Shown: positions 9,100-17,053 of the stretch, one piece after another
Layout of the letters: each line of letters begins with the position of its first letter
Numbering within the stretch: position 1 is the first letter of the stretch
Source: Micromonospora sp. Llam0
GTDB lineage: Bacteria; Actinomycetota; Actinomycetes; Mycobacteriales; Micromonosporaceae
Direction of reading: 5' to 3'
Assembly (NCBI RefSeq): GCF_003751085.1
Contig: NZ_RJJY01000001.1
Span: forward strand, 1,550,001 to 1,614,000
DNA length: 64,000 nucleotides
Made by a program: the position numbers and the translations under genes
The notes under the pieces: generated by a model
Databases searched by the model: none
Seen by the model: only the letters and a program-made list of their open reading frames with translations
Told to the model about the DNA's origin: nothing

Positions 9100-10038
9100 T
9101 TGACCGTCACCGGGCTCGGCGGGGTCGCGTCCGCGTCGCAGAGCGCGGTCAACGCCGAACTCGGTGCCCGGATGGGCAGCGCACCGGTCGGCGCGATCGT
9201 CAACAACATCGGTGGCTCGTCGCTGATCGCCCTCGGGCTGCTGCTCTTCCCGTCGATGCGGGCCGGGCTGCGGACCCTGCGGGACGCCCGGCTGCCCTGG
9301 TGGGGCTATCTCGGTGGGATCGGCGGTGGATTCTTCGTGGTCGCCGCCACCTACGCGGTGCCGGTGCTCGGCGTGGCGGTGTTCACCATCGCCCAGGTCG
9401 CCGGCAACAGCCTCGGCGGGCTGACGGTGGACCGGGTCGGGCTGGCCCCGGCCGGCCGGCTCGCCGTCACCGGCCCCCGGGTCGCCGGGGCGGTGCTCGG
9501 CGTCGTCGCGGTCGCCGTCGCCCAGGTCGGCCGCCCGGTCGGGCAGCTGACGGCCGGGTTGGTAGCCGTCGCCGTCGTCGCCGGACTCGCGGTCGCGGTG
9601 CAGTCGGCGCTCAACGGGCGGGTCGCCGCAGCCAGCTCCACCACCGCCGCCACGGTGGTCAACTTCGCTGTCGCCACCCCGTTCGTGCTGGGCACGGCGG
9701 CGCTGCTCGGCGCGGTCGGCGCCGCGACGCGGGGCGGCTGGCCGGGGGAGTGGTTCCTCTACCTGGGCGGCCTGTTCGGGGTGCTGGTGATGATCGGCCT
9801 GCTGGTCGGGGTGCGGTCGGTGGGTGTGCTGCGGACCGGGCTGGCCGTGCTCGGTGGGCAGCTCGTCGGCGCGCTGCTGATCGACGTGCTCGTCCCGGGC
9901 GGGCCGTCGACCGGTGCCGGCATGCTGGTCGGCGCGGCGCTGATCCTGCTCGCCGTCGTCGTGTCCGGTCGCGGCTCCACTCCCCGTACGGGTGACGCCG
10001 GTTCCCGAGGTGGATCCGGGGTTGGTGCGGGAAGGTAG
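9100..10038 (+). CDS. DMT-type transporter, YdcZ (DUF606) family, copy 1
   Basis: Integral membrane protein of about 312 residues with roughly ten hydrophobic helices. The family pattern is two repeated halves beginning GVASASQSAVNAELGARMGS and VAVQSALNGRVAAASS, each with an N/Q-containing first helix. This fits the YdcZ/DUF606 branch of the drug/metabolite transporter superfamily; the substrate is unknown. The start is uncertain: TTG at 9100 is the first usable codon after hisG, but the paralogue at 11632 suggests the mature N terminus includes VLPPWLALTV, encoded just upstream. A close paralogue lies 1.6 kb downstream. Confidence 0.85.
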   Translation: MTVTGLGGVASASQSAVNAELGARMGSAPVGAIVNNIGGSSLIALGLLLFPSMRAGLRTLRDARLPWWGYLGGIGGGFFVVAATYAVPVLGVAVFTIAQVAGNSLGGLTVDRVGLAPAGRLAVTGPRVAGAVLGVVAVAVAQVGRPVGQLTAGLVAVAVVAGLAVAVQSALNGRVAAASSTTAATVVNFAVATPFVLGTAALLGAVGAATRGGWPGEWFLYLGGLFGVLVMIGLLVGVRSVGVLRTGLAVLGGQLVGALLIDVLVPGGPSTGAGMLVGAALILLAVVVSGRGSTPRTGDAGSRGGSGVGAGR

Positions 10039-10074
10039 GGAGGATTCGGATTCCCGACCGGCCGGAGGTTCCTC

Positions 10075-11535
10075 ATGGCACTACTCGACACGACCACGTG
10101 GCACGGCATGATCTTCAGCGACGGCTGGACCGAGGCGGCCGGCGGTACCATGGCCGTCATGTGCCCGGCCACCCGGCAGGAGATCGGTCGGGTGGGTGTC
10201 GGCAACGCCGACGACGTGACGCGGGCCTGCGTCCGGGCCGCGCAGGCGCAGCACGACTGGGCCGCCACCAGCTACCTGGAGCGGGCCGCCGTGCTGCGCC
10301 GGGCCGGTCAGCTGTTCGAGCGCTACGCCGACGACATCGGTGGCTGGCTGATCCGCGAGGCCGGGTCGGTGCCGCCGAAGGCCGAGGTGGAGACCACCAC
10401 CGCCGCCCAGGAGTGCTACGAGGCGGCCACCCTGCCGTCGCATCCGACCGGCGAGATCCTGGCCAGCGGTCAGCCCCGGCTGAGTCTGGCGCGTCGGCTC
10501 CCGGTCGGGGTGGTCGGCGTCATTGCACCGTTCAACTTCCCGCTGATCCTGTCCATCCGGTCCATTGCACCGGCCCTGGCCTTGGGCAACGCGGTGGTCT
10601 TCAAACCCGATCCGCGTACGGCGGTCTGCGGTGGGGTGTCGATCGCCCGGGTCTTCCAGGAGGCGGGTCTGCCCGACGGGCTGCTGCACGTGCTGCCCGG
10701 CGGGGCGGACGTCGGCGAGGCGCTGATCGCCGACCCCCGGGTCCGGGTGGTCAGCTTCACCGGTTCCACCGCCGCCGGGCGCAAGGTGGGCGAGGCCGCC
10801 GCCCGCCACCTCAAGCGGGCCCACCTGGAGCTGGGCGGCAACTCGGCGTTGATCGTGCTGGACGACGCCGACCTGGACCTCGCGGTCTCGGCCGGCGCCT
10901 GGGGGTCGTTCCTGCACCAGGGGCAGATCTGCATGGCTACCGGTCGGCACCTGGTGCACGAGCGGATCGCCGACCGGTACGTCGAGCAGTTGGCGGCCAA
11001 GGCCGACCACCTGCCGGTCGGGGATCCGGCGGCGGCGCAGGTGGCGCTCGGCCCGATCATCGACGAACACCAGCGGGACAAGATTCATTCGCTGGTCACG
11101 GCCAGCGTCGACGCCGGGGCCCGGCTGGCGGCCGGCGGCACCTATGAGGAGCTGTTCTACCGGCCGACGGTGCTGGCCGACGCCACCCCGACCACTCCGG
11201 CGTTCGCCCAGGAGGTGTTCGGCCCGGTCGCGCCGGTGGCCACCTTCGCCGACCTGGACCAGGCGGTCGCGTTGGCCGGCGACACCGAGTACGGCCTGTC
11301 GCTCGGCATTCTGAGCCGGGACGTGATGAAGGCGATGGCGCTGGCCGACCGGATCCCCAGCGGCATCGTGCACATCAACGACCAGACCGTCGACGACGAG
11401 GCGGTGGCGCCGTTCGGCGGGGTGGGCGCCTCCGGCACCGGCAGCCGGTTCGGTGGACCGGCCGCCAACATCGAGGCGTTCACCGAGACCCAGTGGCTCA
11501 CCATGCAGGGCGACGTCAGCCGGTTCCCGTTCTGA
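10075..11535 (+). CDS. aldehyde dehydrogenase, benzaldehyde dehydrogenase-like
   Basis: NAD(P)-dependent oxidation of an aldehyde to the acid. The 486-residue protein has the superfamily landmarks in order: the Rossmann entry GVIAPFNFPL, cofactor loop VSFTGSTAAGRKV, general base in LELGGNSALIVL, and the catalytic cysteine in HQGQICMATGR. The C-terminal signature EVFGPVAPVATF is also present. The HQGQICM(A/S) context and overall shape resemble aromatic aldehyde (benzaldehyde/vanillin) dehydrogenases; this substrate guess is inferred. It lies between two paralogous YdcZ-type transporters, which may exchange a related compound. Confidence 0.9.
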   Translation: MALLDTTTWHGMIFSDGWTEAAGGTMAVMCPATRQEIGRVGVGNADDVTRACVRAAQAQHDWAATSYLERAAVLRRAGQLFERYADDIGGWLIREAGSVPPKAEVETTTAAQECYEAATLPSHPTGEILASGQPRLSLARRLPVGVVGVIAPFNFPLILSIRSIAPALALGNAVVFKPDPRTAVCGGVSIARVFQEAGLPDGLLHVLPGGADVGEALIADPRVRVVSFTGSTAAGRKVGEAAARHLKRAHLELGGNSALIVLDDADLDLAVSAGAWGSFLHQGQICMATGRHLVHERIADRYVEQLAAKADHLPVGDPAAAQVALGPIIDEHQRDKIHSLVTASVDAGARLAAGGTYEELFYRPTVLADATPTTPAFAQEVFGPVAPVATFADLDQAVALAGDTEYGLSLGILSRDVMKAMALADRIPSGIVHINDQTVDDEAVAPFGGVGASGTGSRFGGPAANIEAFTETQWLTMQGDVSRFPF

Positions 11536-11631
11536 CCCCGGCGGACCGGCCGTCGAGGACGGCCGTCGATCCGCCGGCGGTACGCGATGTCCGTCACAGA
11601 CATCGTCGCGGCTGGCTGTGACAGTGACCGG

Positions 11632-12702
11632 GTGACACCACCGGACCACCCTACGCCGGCCACCACACCGCCCCGGACGGCGCAGCGCAGGCCGGCCGCG
11701 CGCCGTCTCGCCGGGGTGCTGCCGCCCTGGCTGGCGCTGGCCGTCGCCGGGCTCGGCGGGGTGGCGTCCGCGTCGCAGAGCTCGGTCAACGCCGAACTCG
11801 GTGCCCGGATGGGCAGCGCCGCCATCGGAGCGGTGGTCAACAACATCGGCGGATCGCTGCTGGTCGCCGTCGGGCTGCTGCTCCTGCCGTCGATGCGCGC
11901 CGGGTTGCGGACCCTGCGGGCCGCCCGGCTGCCCTGGTGGACCTACCTCGGCGGGGTCGGCGGGGCGTTCTTCGTCACCGCCGCCGCCTACGCGGTGCCG
12001 GTGCTCGGGGTGGCGGTGCTGACCATCGCCCAGGTCGCCGGCAACAGCCTCGGCGGCCTGGCAGTGGACCGGGTCGGGCTGGCCCCGGCCGGCCGGCTCG
12101 CCGTCACCGGGCCCCGGCTGGTCGGGGCGCTGCTCGGCATCGGCGCGGTGGTGGTGGCCCAGGTCGGCCGGCCGGTCGGGCAGCTCGCGGTCGGGGTGAT
12201 CGCGCTGGCGGTGGCCGGTGGGCTGGCGGTGTCGGTGCAGTCGGCGCTGAACGGGCGGGTCTCGGCGGCCAGCACCACCGCGATGGGCACGGTGGCGAAC
12301 TTCGTGGTCAGTACGCCGTTGGTGCTGATCGCGGCCGGCCTGCTCGGCGGCTACCGGGCGGCGGCCGGCCGGGCGTGGCCGGGCGAGTGGTACCTCTACC
12401 TCGGCGGGCTGTTCGGTGTCTGCATCGTGGTGGCGCTGCTGGTCGGGGTCCGGTCGGTCGGGGTGCTGCGGACCGGGCTCGGGGTGGTCGCCGGGCAGCT
12501 CCTCGGGGCGCTGCTGATCGACGTCCTGGTCCCCGGCGGTCCCGGCGTCAGCCCGGGTCTGATCGCCGGTGCCGCGCTGATCATCGTCGCGGTGCTGGTG
12601 TCCGGCCGGGGCGCCCGCCGGTCCCGGCAGGTCGGCCGCGATGGTGCGGTGGCAGACTTGACCGGGTGGCAGACGAGCCGACCTATCCGACCACCGAGCT
12701 GA
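11632..12702 (+). CDS. DMT-type transporter, YdcZ (DUF606) family, copy 2
   Basis: Paralogue of the transporter at 9100 with the same order of about ten membrane helices; long blocks such as GLGGVASASQS, SVNAELGARMGSA, AQVAGNSLGGL and DRVGLAPAGRLAVTG are shared almost unchanged. The GTG at 11632 gives a basic cytoplasmic leader (RRPAARR) before the first helix. An ATG at 11587 is also possible; neither has a strong ribosome-binding site. The end overlaps the next gene by 37 bp. The pair may act as two subunits of one transporter, as seen for some paired small DMT proteins, or be a plain duplication. Confidence 0.85.
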   Translation: MTPPDHPTPATTPPRTAQRRPAARRLAGVLPPWLALAVAGLGGVASASQSSVNAELGARMGSAAIGAVVNNIGGSLLVAVGLLLLPSMRAGLRTLRAARLPWWTYLGGVGGAFFVTAAAYAVPVLGVAVLTIAQVAGNSLGGLAVDRVGLAPAGRLAVTGPRLVGALLGIGAVVVAQVGRPVGQLAVGVIALAVAGGLAVSVQSALNGRVSAASTTAMGTVANFVVSTPLVLIAAGLLGGYRAAAGRAWPGEWYLYLGGLFGVCIVVALLVGVRSVGVLRTGLGVVAGQLLGALLIDVLVPGGPGVSPGLIAGAALIIVAVLVSGRGARRSRQVGRDGAVADLTGWQTSRPIRPPS

Positions 12703-13157
12703 CCGGGCCGCCGCTGGTGGTGCGTGCCCGCCGGCTGCGGGTGATGTGCTGGTCGCTGGCCGCCGCGCTGCTGCTGGTCTTCACCGCGGTCAGCTTCGGC
12801 CTGCGCGGGTCCACCGGCGCGAATCTGGGCAGCTTCCAGCGTGGTGACCAGGCCGCCATGGTCGGTCTCGGCCTGGTGGGGGCCGCCGTGATCCTGTTGT
12901 TCACCCGGCCCCGGGTCGAAGCCGACGCCGACGGGGTACGGGTGCGCAACGTGCTGCGCTCCTACCAGCTGCCGTGGTCGCTGGTCACGGCGGTCCGCTT
13001 CGACCGGGACGCCGCCTGGGCCAGCCTGGAGCTGGCCGACGACGAGCTGGTGCCGATGCTCGCGCTGCAGTCCGTCGACCGGGAACACGCCGTCGAGGCG
13101 GTCCGGGAGTTGCGCCGGCTGCACGCGGCGGGCCACGCGACGACCCCCGCCGGCTGA
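12666..13157 (+). CDS. PH-like domain membrane protein
   Basis: 163-residue protein. Two hydrophobic helices lie at about 27-47 (MCWSLAAALLLVFTAVSFG) and 65-80. They are followed by a soluble C-terminal region resembling the bacterial PH-like domain found after paired membrane helices: VEADADGVRVRNVLRSYQLP, then VTAVRFDRDAAWASLEL. The GTG at 12666 lies inside the end of the upstream transporter gene, suggesting coupled translation. The role is unknown. Related actinobacterial proteins are usually listed only as PH domain-containing. Confidence 0.75.
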   Translation: MADEPTYPTTELTGPPLVVRARRLRVMCWSLAAALLLVFTAVSFGLRGSTGANLGSFQRGDQAAMVGLGLVGAAVILLFTRPRVEADADGVRVRNVLRSYQLPWSLVTAVRFDRDAAWASLELADDELVPMLALQSVDREHAVEAVRELRRLHAAGHATTPAG

Positions 13158-13205
13158 CGCCGCGAGCTGACGCCGGGGTGACACCACGTCGGCGGGCACC
13201 GTGGG

Positions 13206-13235
13206 TTGACACTGGACCGGGCGTACGGCTATGGC
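13206..13235 (+). promoter_or_regulatory. candidate infC promoter
   Basis: A perfect -35 hexamer TTGACA is at 13206-13211. The best -10 candidate is TATGGC at 13230-13235 with an 18-bp spacer, which is only a moderate match. If used, it would give a leader of about 310 nt containing the hairpin at 13443. No other TTGACA occurs between the previous gene and infC. Confidence 0.4.
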
Positions 13236-13442
13236 CGGAGCCTGGTAGGCTTGTCGCGTCGACCACGCTGCCCTCGACCGGTGGCGCCGGCGCGAGCCGG
13301 CAGCCGTGCGGGAGCAGTCGCGAAAGCGGAGCGCCTGCTCCCACCCGTACCGCGGACCACCGTCCAGCGGGCGGGTCCGGTCTCCCGACGGCGGTCCGTC
13401 CGCCGCCGGGCCGACGCCGTCGACGGCGTCACCGACCGGTCG

Positions 13443-13475
13443 AGCAGGCCCTGGCATGTGCCAGGGCCTTCTGCT
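13443..13475 (+). promoter_or_regulatory. infC leader hairpin, possible attenuator
   Basis: A 14-bp stem can form from AGCAG-GCCCTGGCA and TGCCAGGGC-CTGCT, interrupted only by a 3-nt bulge (CTT), with a tiny loop centred on TG. It is followed by CTGCTTTCCC, a weak pyrimidine run. It lies about 77 nt upstream of the infC start in the 394-bp gap 13158-13551. Leader control of infC-rpmI-rplT is known in other bacteria; here an attenuator or L20-binding structure is an inference. Confidence 0.6.
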
Positions 13476-13551
13476 TTCCCGGGGCGTCCCCAACCGGGGG
13501 CCGGCCCGGGGTGCGACGGCACCACGGAGATTACCGACTCGAGGAGGCCCC

Positions 13552-14190
13552 ATCAGCGTCGAACCACGCGTGAACGAGCAGATCCGGGCACGTGAGGTCC
13601 GACTGGTCGGCCCTGAGGGTGAGCAGGTGGGCATCGTCCCGCTGGAGCGCGCCCTGCAGCTGGCCGCGGACGTCGACCTGGACCTGGTTGAGGTTGCGCC
13701 GATGGCGCGCCCGCCGGTGTGCAAGCTCATGGACTTCGGCAAGTTCAAGTACGAGAGCGCACTCAAGGCGCGCGAAGCACGGCGTAACCAGCAGCAGACC
13801 GTCATCAAGGAAATGAAGCTCCGACCCAAGATCGACCCGCACGACTACGAGACCAAGAAGGGTCATGTGGTGCGGTTCCTCAAGGCCGGAGACAAGGTCA
13901 AGGTCACGATCATGTTCCGGGGCCGGGAACAGAGCCGGCCGGAGCTGGGCTACCGGCTGCTGCGCCGGCTCGAATCGGAGATCTCCGACCTGGGGTACGT
14001 CGAGGCCGCGCCGAAGCAGGACGGCCGAAACATGATCATGGTGTTGGCCCCGCACCGGGCCACCAAGGCCGCTGCGGCCGCCGCGACGGCGGCCCGGGGC
14101 GGCGGAGCCTCCCGGGACCGGGAATCCGGTGCCGTCGAGGCACCACCACCGGCCGCCACGGCCGGACCCGCCGGGAACACCGGCGAGTGA
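13552..14190 (+). CDS. infC: translation initiation factor IF-3 (ATC start)
   Basis: Binds the 30S subunit and checks initiator tRNA and start codon. The recognisable protein starts [27 protein letters not shown], which matches the N terminus of actinobacterial IF-3; the first codon is ATC at 13552. It is preceded by GAGGAGG (13541-13547) 4 nt away. No ATG or GTG lies between that site and the IF-3 fold. An ATG 246 bp upstream in the same frame would add a Pro/Arg/Gly-rich extension reading through the leader hairpin and is less likely. N domain 1-75, linker, C domain 85-175, then a 35-residue Ala/Gly-rich tail. Confidence 0.93.
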   Translation: MSVEPRVNEQIRAREVRLVGPEGEQVGIVPLERALQLAADVDLDLVEVAPMARPPVCKLMDFGKFKYESALKAREARRNQQQTVIKEMKLRPKIDPHDYETKKGHVVRFLKAGDKVKVTIMFRGREQSRPELGYRLLRRLESEISDLGYVEAAPKQDGRNMIMVLAPHRATKAAAAAATAARGGGASRDRESGAVEAPPPAATAGPAGNTGE

Positions 14191-14209
14191 CAGGGGAGAG
14201 ACGCGACAC

Positions 14210-14404
14210 ATGCCAAAGATGAAGAGCCACACCGGTATGGGCAAGCGGGTCAAGGTGACCGGCCGTGGCAAGATCCTGGCCGAGCAGGCAGGTAAGCGCC
14301 ACCTGCTGGAGGGCAAGCCCTCCACCCGGACCCGCCGGCTCACCGGCACCGTCGAGGTGTCCCCGGCCGACGTCAAGCGCATCAAGAAGCTGCTCGGCCG
14401 CTGA
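14210..14404 (+). CDS. rpmI: 50S ribosomal protein L35
   Basis: 64-residue basic ribosomal protein of the large subunit. It starts [18 protein letters not shown] and ends [10 protein letters not shown], typical for bL35. The ribosome-binding site is GGGGAGAG, 8 nt before the ATG. It is the middle gene of the conserved infC-rpmI-rplT order, 19 bp after infC and 31 bp before rplT. Confidence 0.97.
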   Translation: MPKMKSHTGMGKRVKVTGRGKILAEQAGKRHLLEGKPSTRTRRLTGTVEVSPADVKRIKKLLGR

Positions 14405-14435
14405 CGCGCGCCACTGACCCGAAGGAGTAGGTGAA

Positions 14436-14828
14436 ATGGCACGCGTCAAGCGGTCCGTCAACGCCCAGAAGAAGCGCCGTACCCTGCTGGAGGACGCCAG
14501 CGGCTACCGGGGCCAGCGGTCCCGGCTGTACCGCAAGGCCAAGGAGCAGGTGCTGCACTCGATGCAGTACGCCTACCGGGACCGTCGCGACCGCAAGGGC
14601 GACTTCCGGCAGCTGTGGATCACCCGGATCAACGCGGCGGCCCGCGCCAACGGGATGACCTACAACCGCCTCATCCAGGGCCTCAAGCTGGCCGGTGTCG
14701 AGGTCGACCGCAAGGTCCTCGCGGACCTGGCGGTCAACGACGCCACCGCGTTCGCCGCCCTGGTGGAGGTGGCCCGCACGGCGGTCGCCGCCGAAGGCAC
14801 CGGCGGCGCGGCGGCCCAGGCCGCCTGA
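14436..14828 (+). CDS. rplT: 50S ribosomal protein L20
   Basis: 130-residue rRNA-binding protein needed early in large-subunit assembly. Recognised by [33 protein letters not shown] and [18 protein letters not shown]. The ribosome-binding site is AAGGAG, 9 nt upstream. In many bacteria L20 represses its own operon by binding the leader RNA, which makes the hairpin upstream of infC relevant. The C-terminal 12 residues are Ala/Gly-rich. Confidence 0.97.
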   Translation: MARVKRSVNAQKKRRTLLEDASGYRGQRSRLYRKAKEQVLHSMQYAYRDRRDRKGDFRQLWITRINAAARANGMTYNRLIQGLKLAGVEVDRKVLADLAVNDATAFAALVEVARTAVAAEGTGGAAAQAA

Positions 14829-14875
14829 ACCGGCGCGACCCTGACCCGCACGTGGCACGAATCGAGGCGTCCGGC

Positions 14876-15766
14876 ATGACCGCACCACGGCCAGCCGGGC
14901 GCCTCGACCGTGTCCCGCCCACCACCGGCGGCGGGGCCGACCACCGGCAGCCGACGTTCACCACCCGTACCCCCAGGATCGTGGCCGCCCGGCGGCTGCA
15001 CCGGCGCCGCGACCGCGACGTCACGCGGCGCTTCCTCGCCGAAGGCCCGCAGGCCGTCCGGGAGGCGCTCGCCGTGCCCGGCCTGGTCCGCGAACTGTTC
15101 ACCACCGCCGCCGGGCGTACCCGGCACACCGACCTGGCCGTCGCGGCGGCCAGCGCCGGTATCGACGTCTCCACCGTCGACGACGCCGCGCTCACCGCGC
15201 TGGCCGAGACCGTCAACCCGCAGGGCGTCGTCGCCGTCTGCGACCACCTCGACGTCACCCTCGACGGCGCGCTGCACCGCCGGCCCGCGCTGGCCGCCGT
15301 GCTGGTCGAGATCCGCGACCCGGGCAACGCCGGCACCGTGCTGCGCACCGCCGACGCCGCCGGTGCCGGCGCAGTCGTCTTCGCCGGTGCCGCCGTCGAC
15401 CCGTACAACGGCAAGTGCGTCCGGGCCAGCGCCGGCAGCCTGTTCCACGTCGACGTGGTCCGCCACGACGACCCGGCACACGTCGTCGACGACCTGCGCG
15501 CCGCCGGCCTGCGGGTGCTCGCCACCACCGGCCACGGCGACACCGACCTCGACGAACTCGCCGACTCCGGGGCGCTGGCCGCGCCGACCGCCTGGCTGTT
15601 CGGCACCGAGGCGCACGGACTGCCGGCCGAGCTGGCCGACCGGGCCGACGCCCGGGTCCGGGTGCCGCTGCACGGCCGCGCCGAGAGCCTGAACCTGGCT
15701 GCCGCCGCAGCCGTCTGCCTGTACACTTCGGCCAGAGCACAGCGCCCAGGGAGGCCCACGCGATGA
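14876..15766 (+). CDS. SpoU/TrmH-family 2'-O-ribose RNA methyltransferase
   Basis: 296 residues. An N-terminal substrate-binding part (about 30-130, RRFLAEGPQAVREAL) precedes a SPOUT catalytic domain with the three family motifs: EIRDPGNAGTVLRTADAAG, TAWLFGTEAHGLP and VRVPLHGRAESLNLAAAAAV. These form the knot that binds S-adenosylmethionine. It probably methylates 23S rRNA, as suggested by the long form and by its position after rplT and before pheST, a common actinobacterial arrangement; the exact nucleotide cannot be told. The ATG at 14876 begins just after rplT (48 bp), and its first 35 residues are poorly ordered, so the true start could be a little downstream. Confidence 0.9.
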   Translation: MTAPRPAGRLDRVPPTTGGGADHRQPTFTTRTPRIVAARRLHRRRDRDVTRRFLAEGPQAVREALAVPGLVRELFTTAAGRTRHTDLAVAAASAGIDVSTVDDAALTALAETVNPQGVVAVCDHLDVTLDGALHRRPALAAVLVEIRDPGNAGTVLRTADAAGAGAVVFAGAAVDPYNGKCVRASAGSLFHVDVVRHDDPAHVVDDLRAAGLRVLATTGHGDTDLDELADSGALAAPTAWLFGTEAHGLPAELADRADARVRVPLHGRAESLNLAAAAAVCLYTSARAQRPGRPTR

Positions 15767-15870
15767 GCGTCAGTGACCAGCAGATGCGCCGCCACCGGCG
15801 CCGTGGTCGCGGTGTGCCACCTCGTCGGCTGTTTACCCGGCCCGCCGGTTCCGGCGGGCGGCAGGGCTGA
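15763..15870 (+). CDS. possible small arginine-rich protein
   Basis: Short open frame of 35 codons (MSVSDQQMRRHRRRGRGVPP...). It starts in an ATGA overlap with the stop of the methyltransferase gene and has AGGGAGG 7-13 nt upstream, a better ribosome-binding site than many genes here. Near its end an 18-bp perfect inverted repeat (CCCGCCGG-TT-CCGGCGGG, 15841-15858) could fold into a hairpin and end the infC operon transcript. Coding status is unproven; it may only be a translated leader or terminator region before pheS. Confidence 0.35.
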   Translation: MSVSDQQMRRHRRRGRGVPPRRLFTRPAGSGGRQG

Positions 15871-15958
15871 CCGAACCCCTTTCTGCCTGCGTACCCCACC
15901 GGCGGGCTGCGGCAGCGCCGCGCGTCCGTAGACTCTTGCCGGTCATCGGCCCCGGTGA

Positions 15959-17050
<1,092 letters not shown>

Positions 17051-17053
17051 GAC

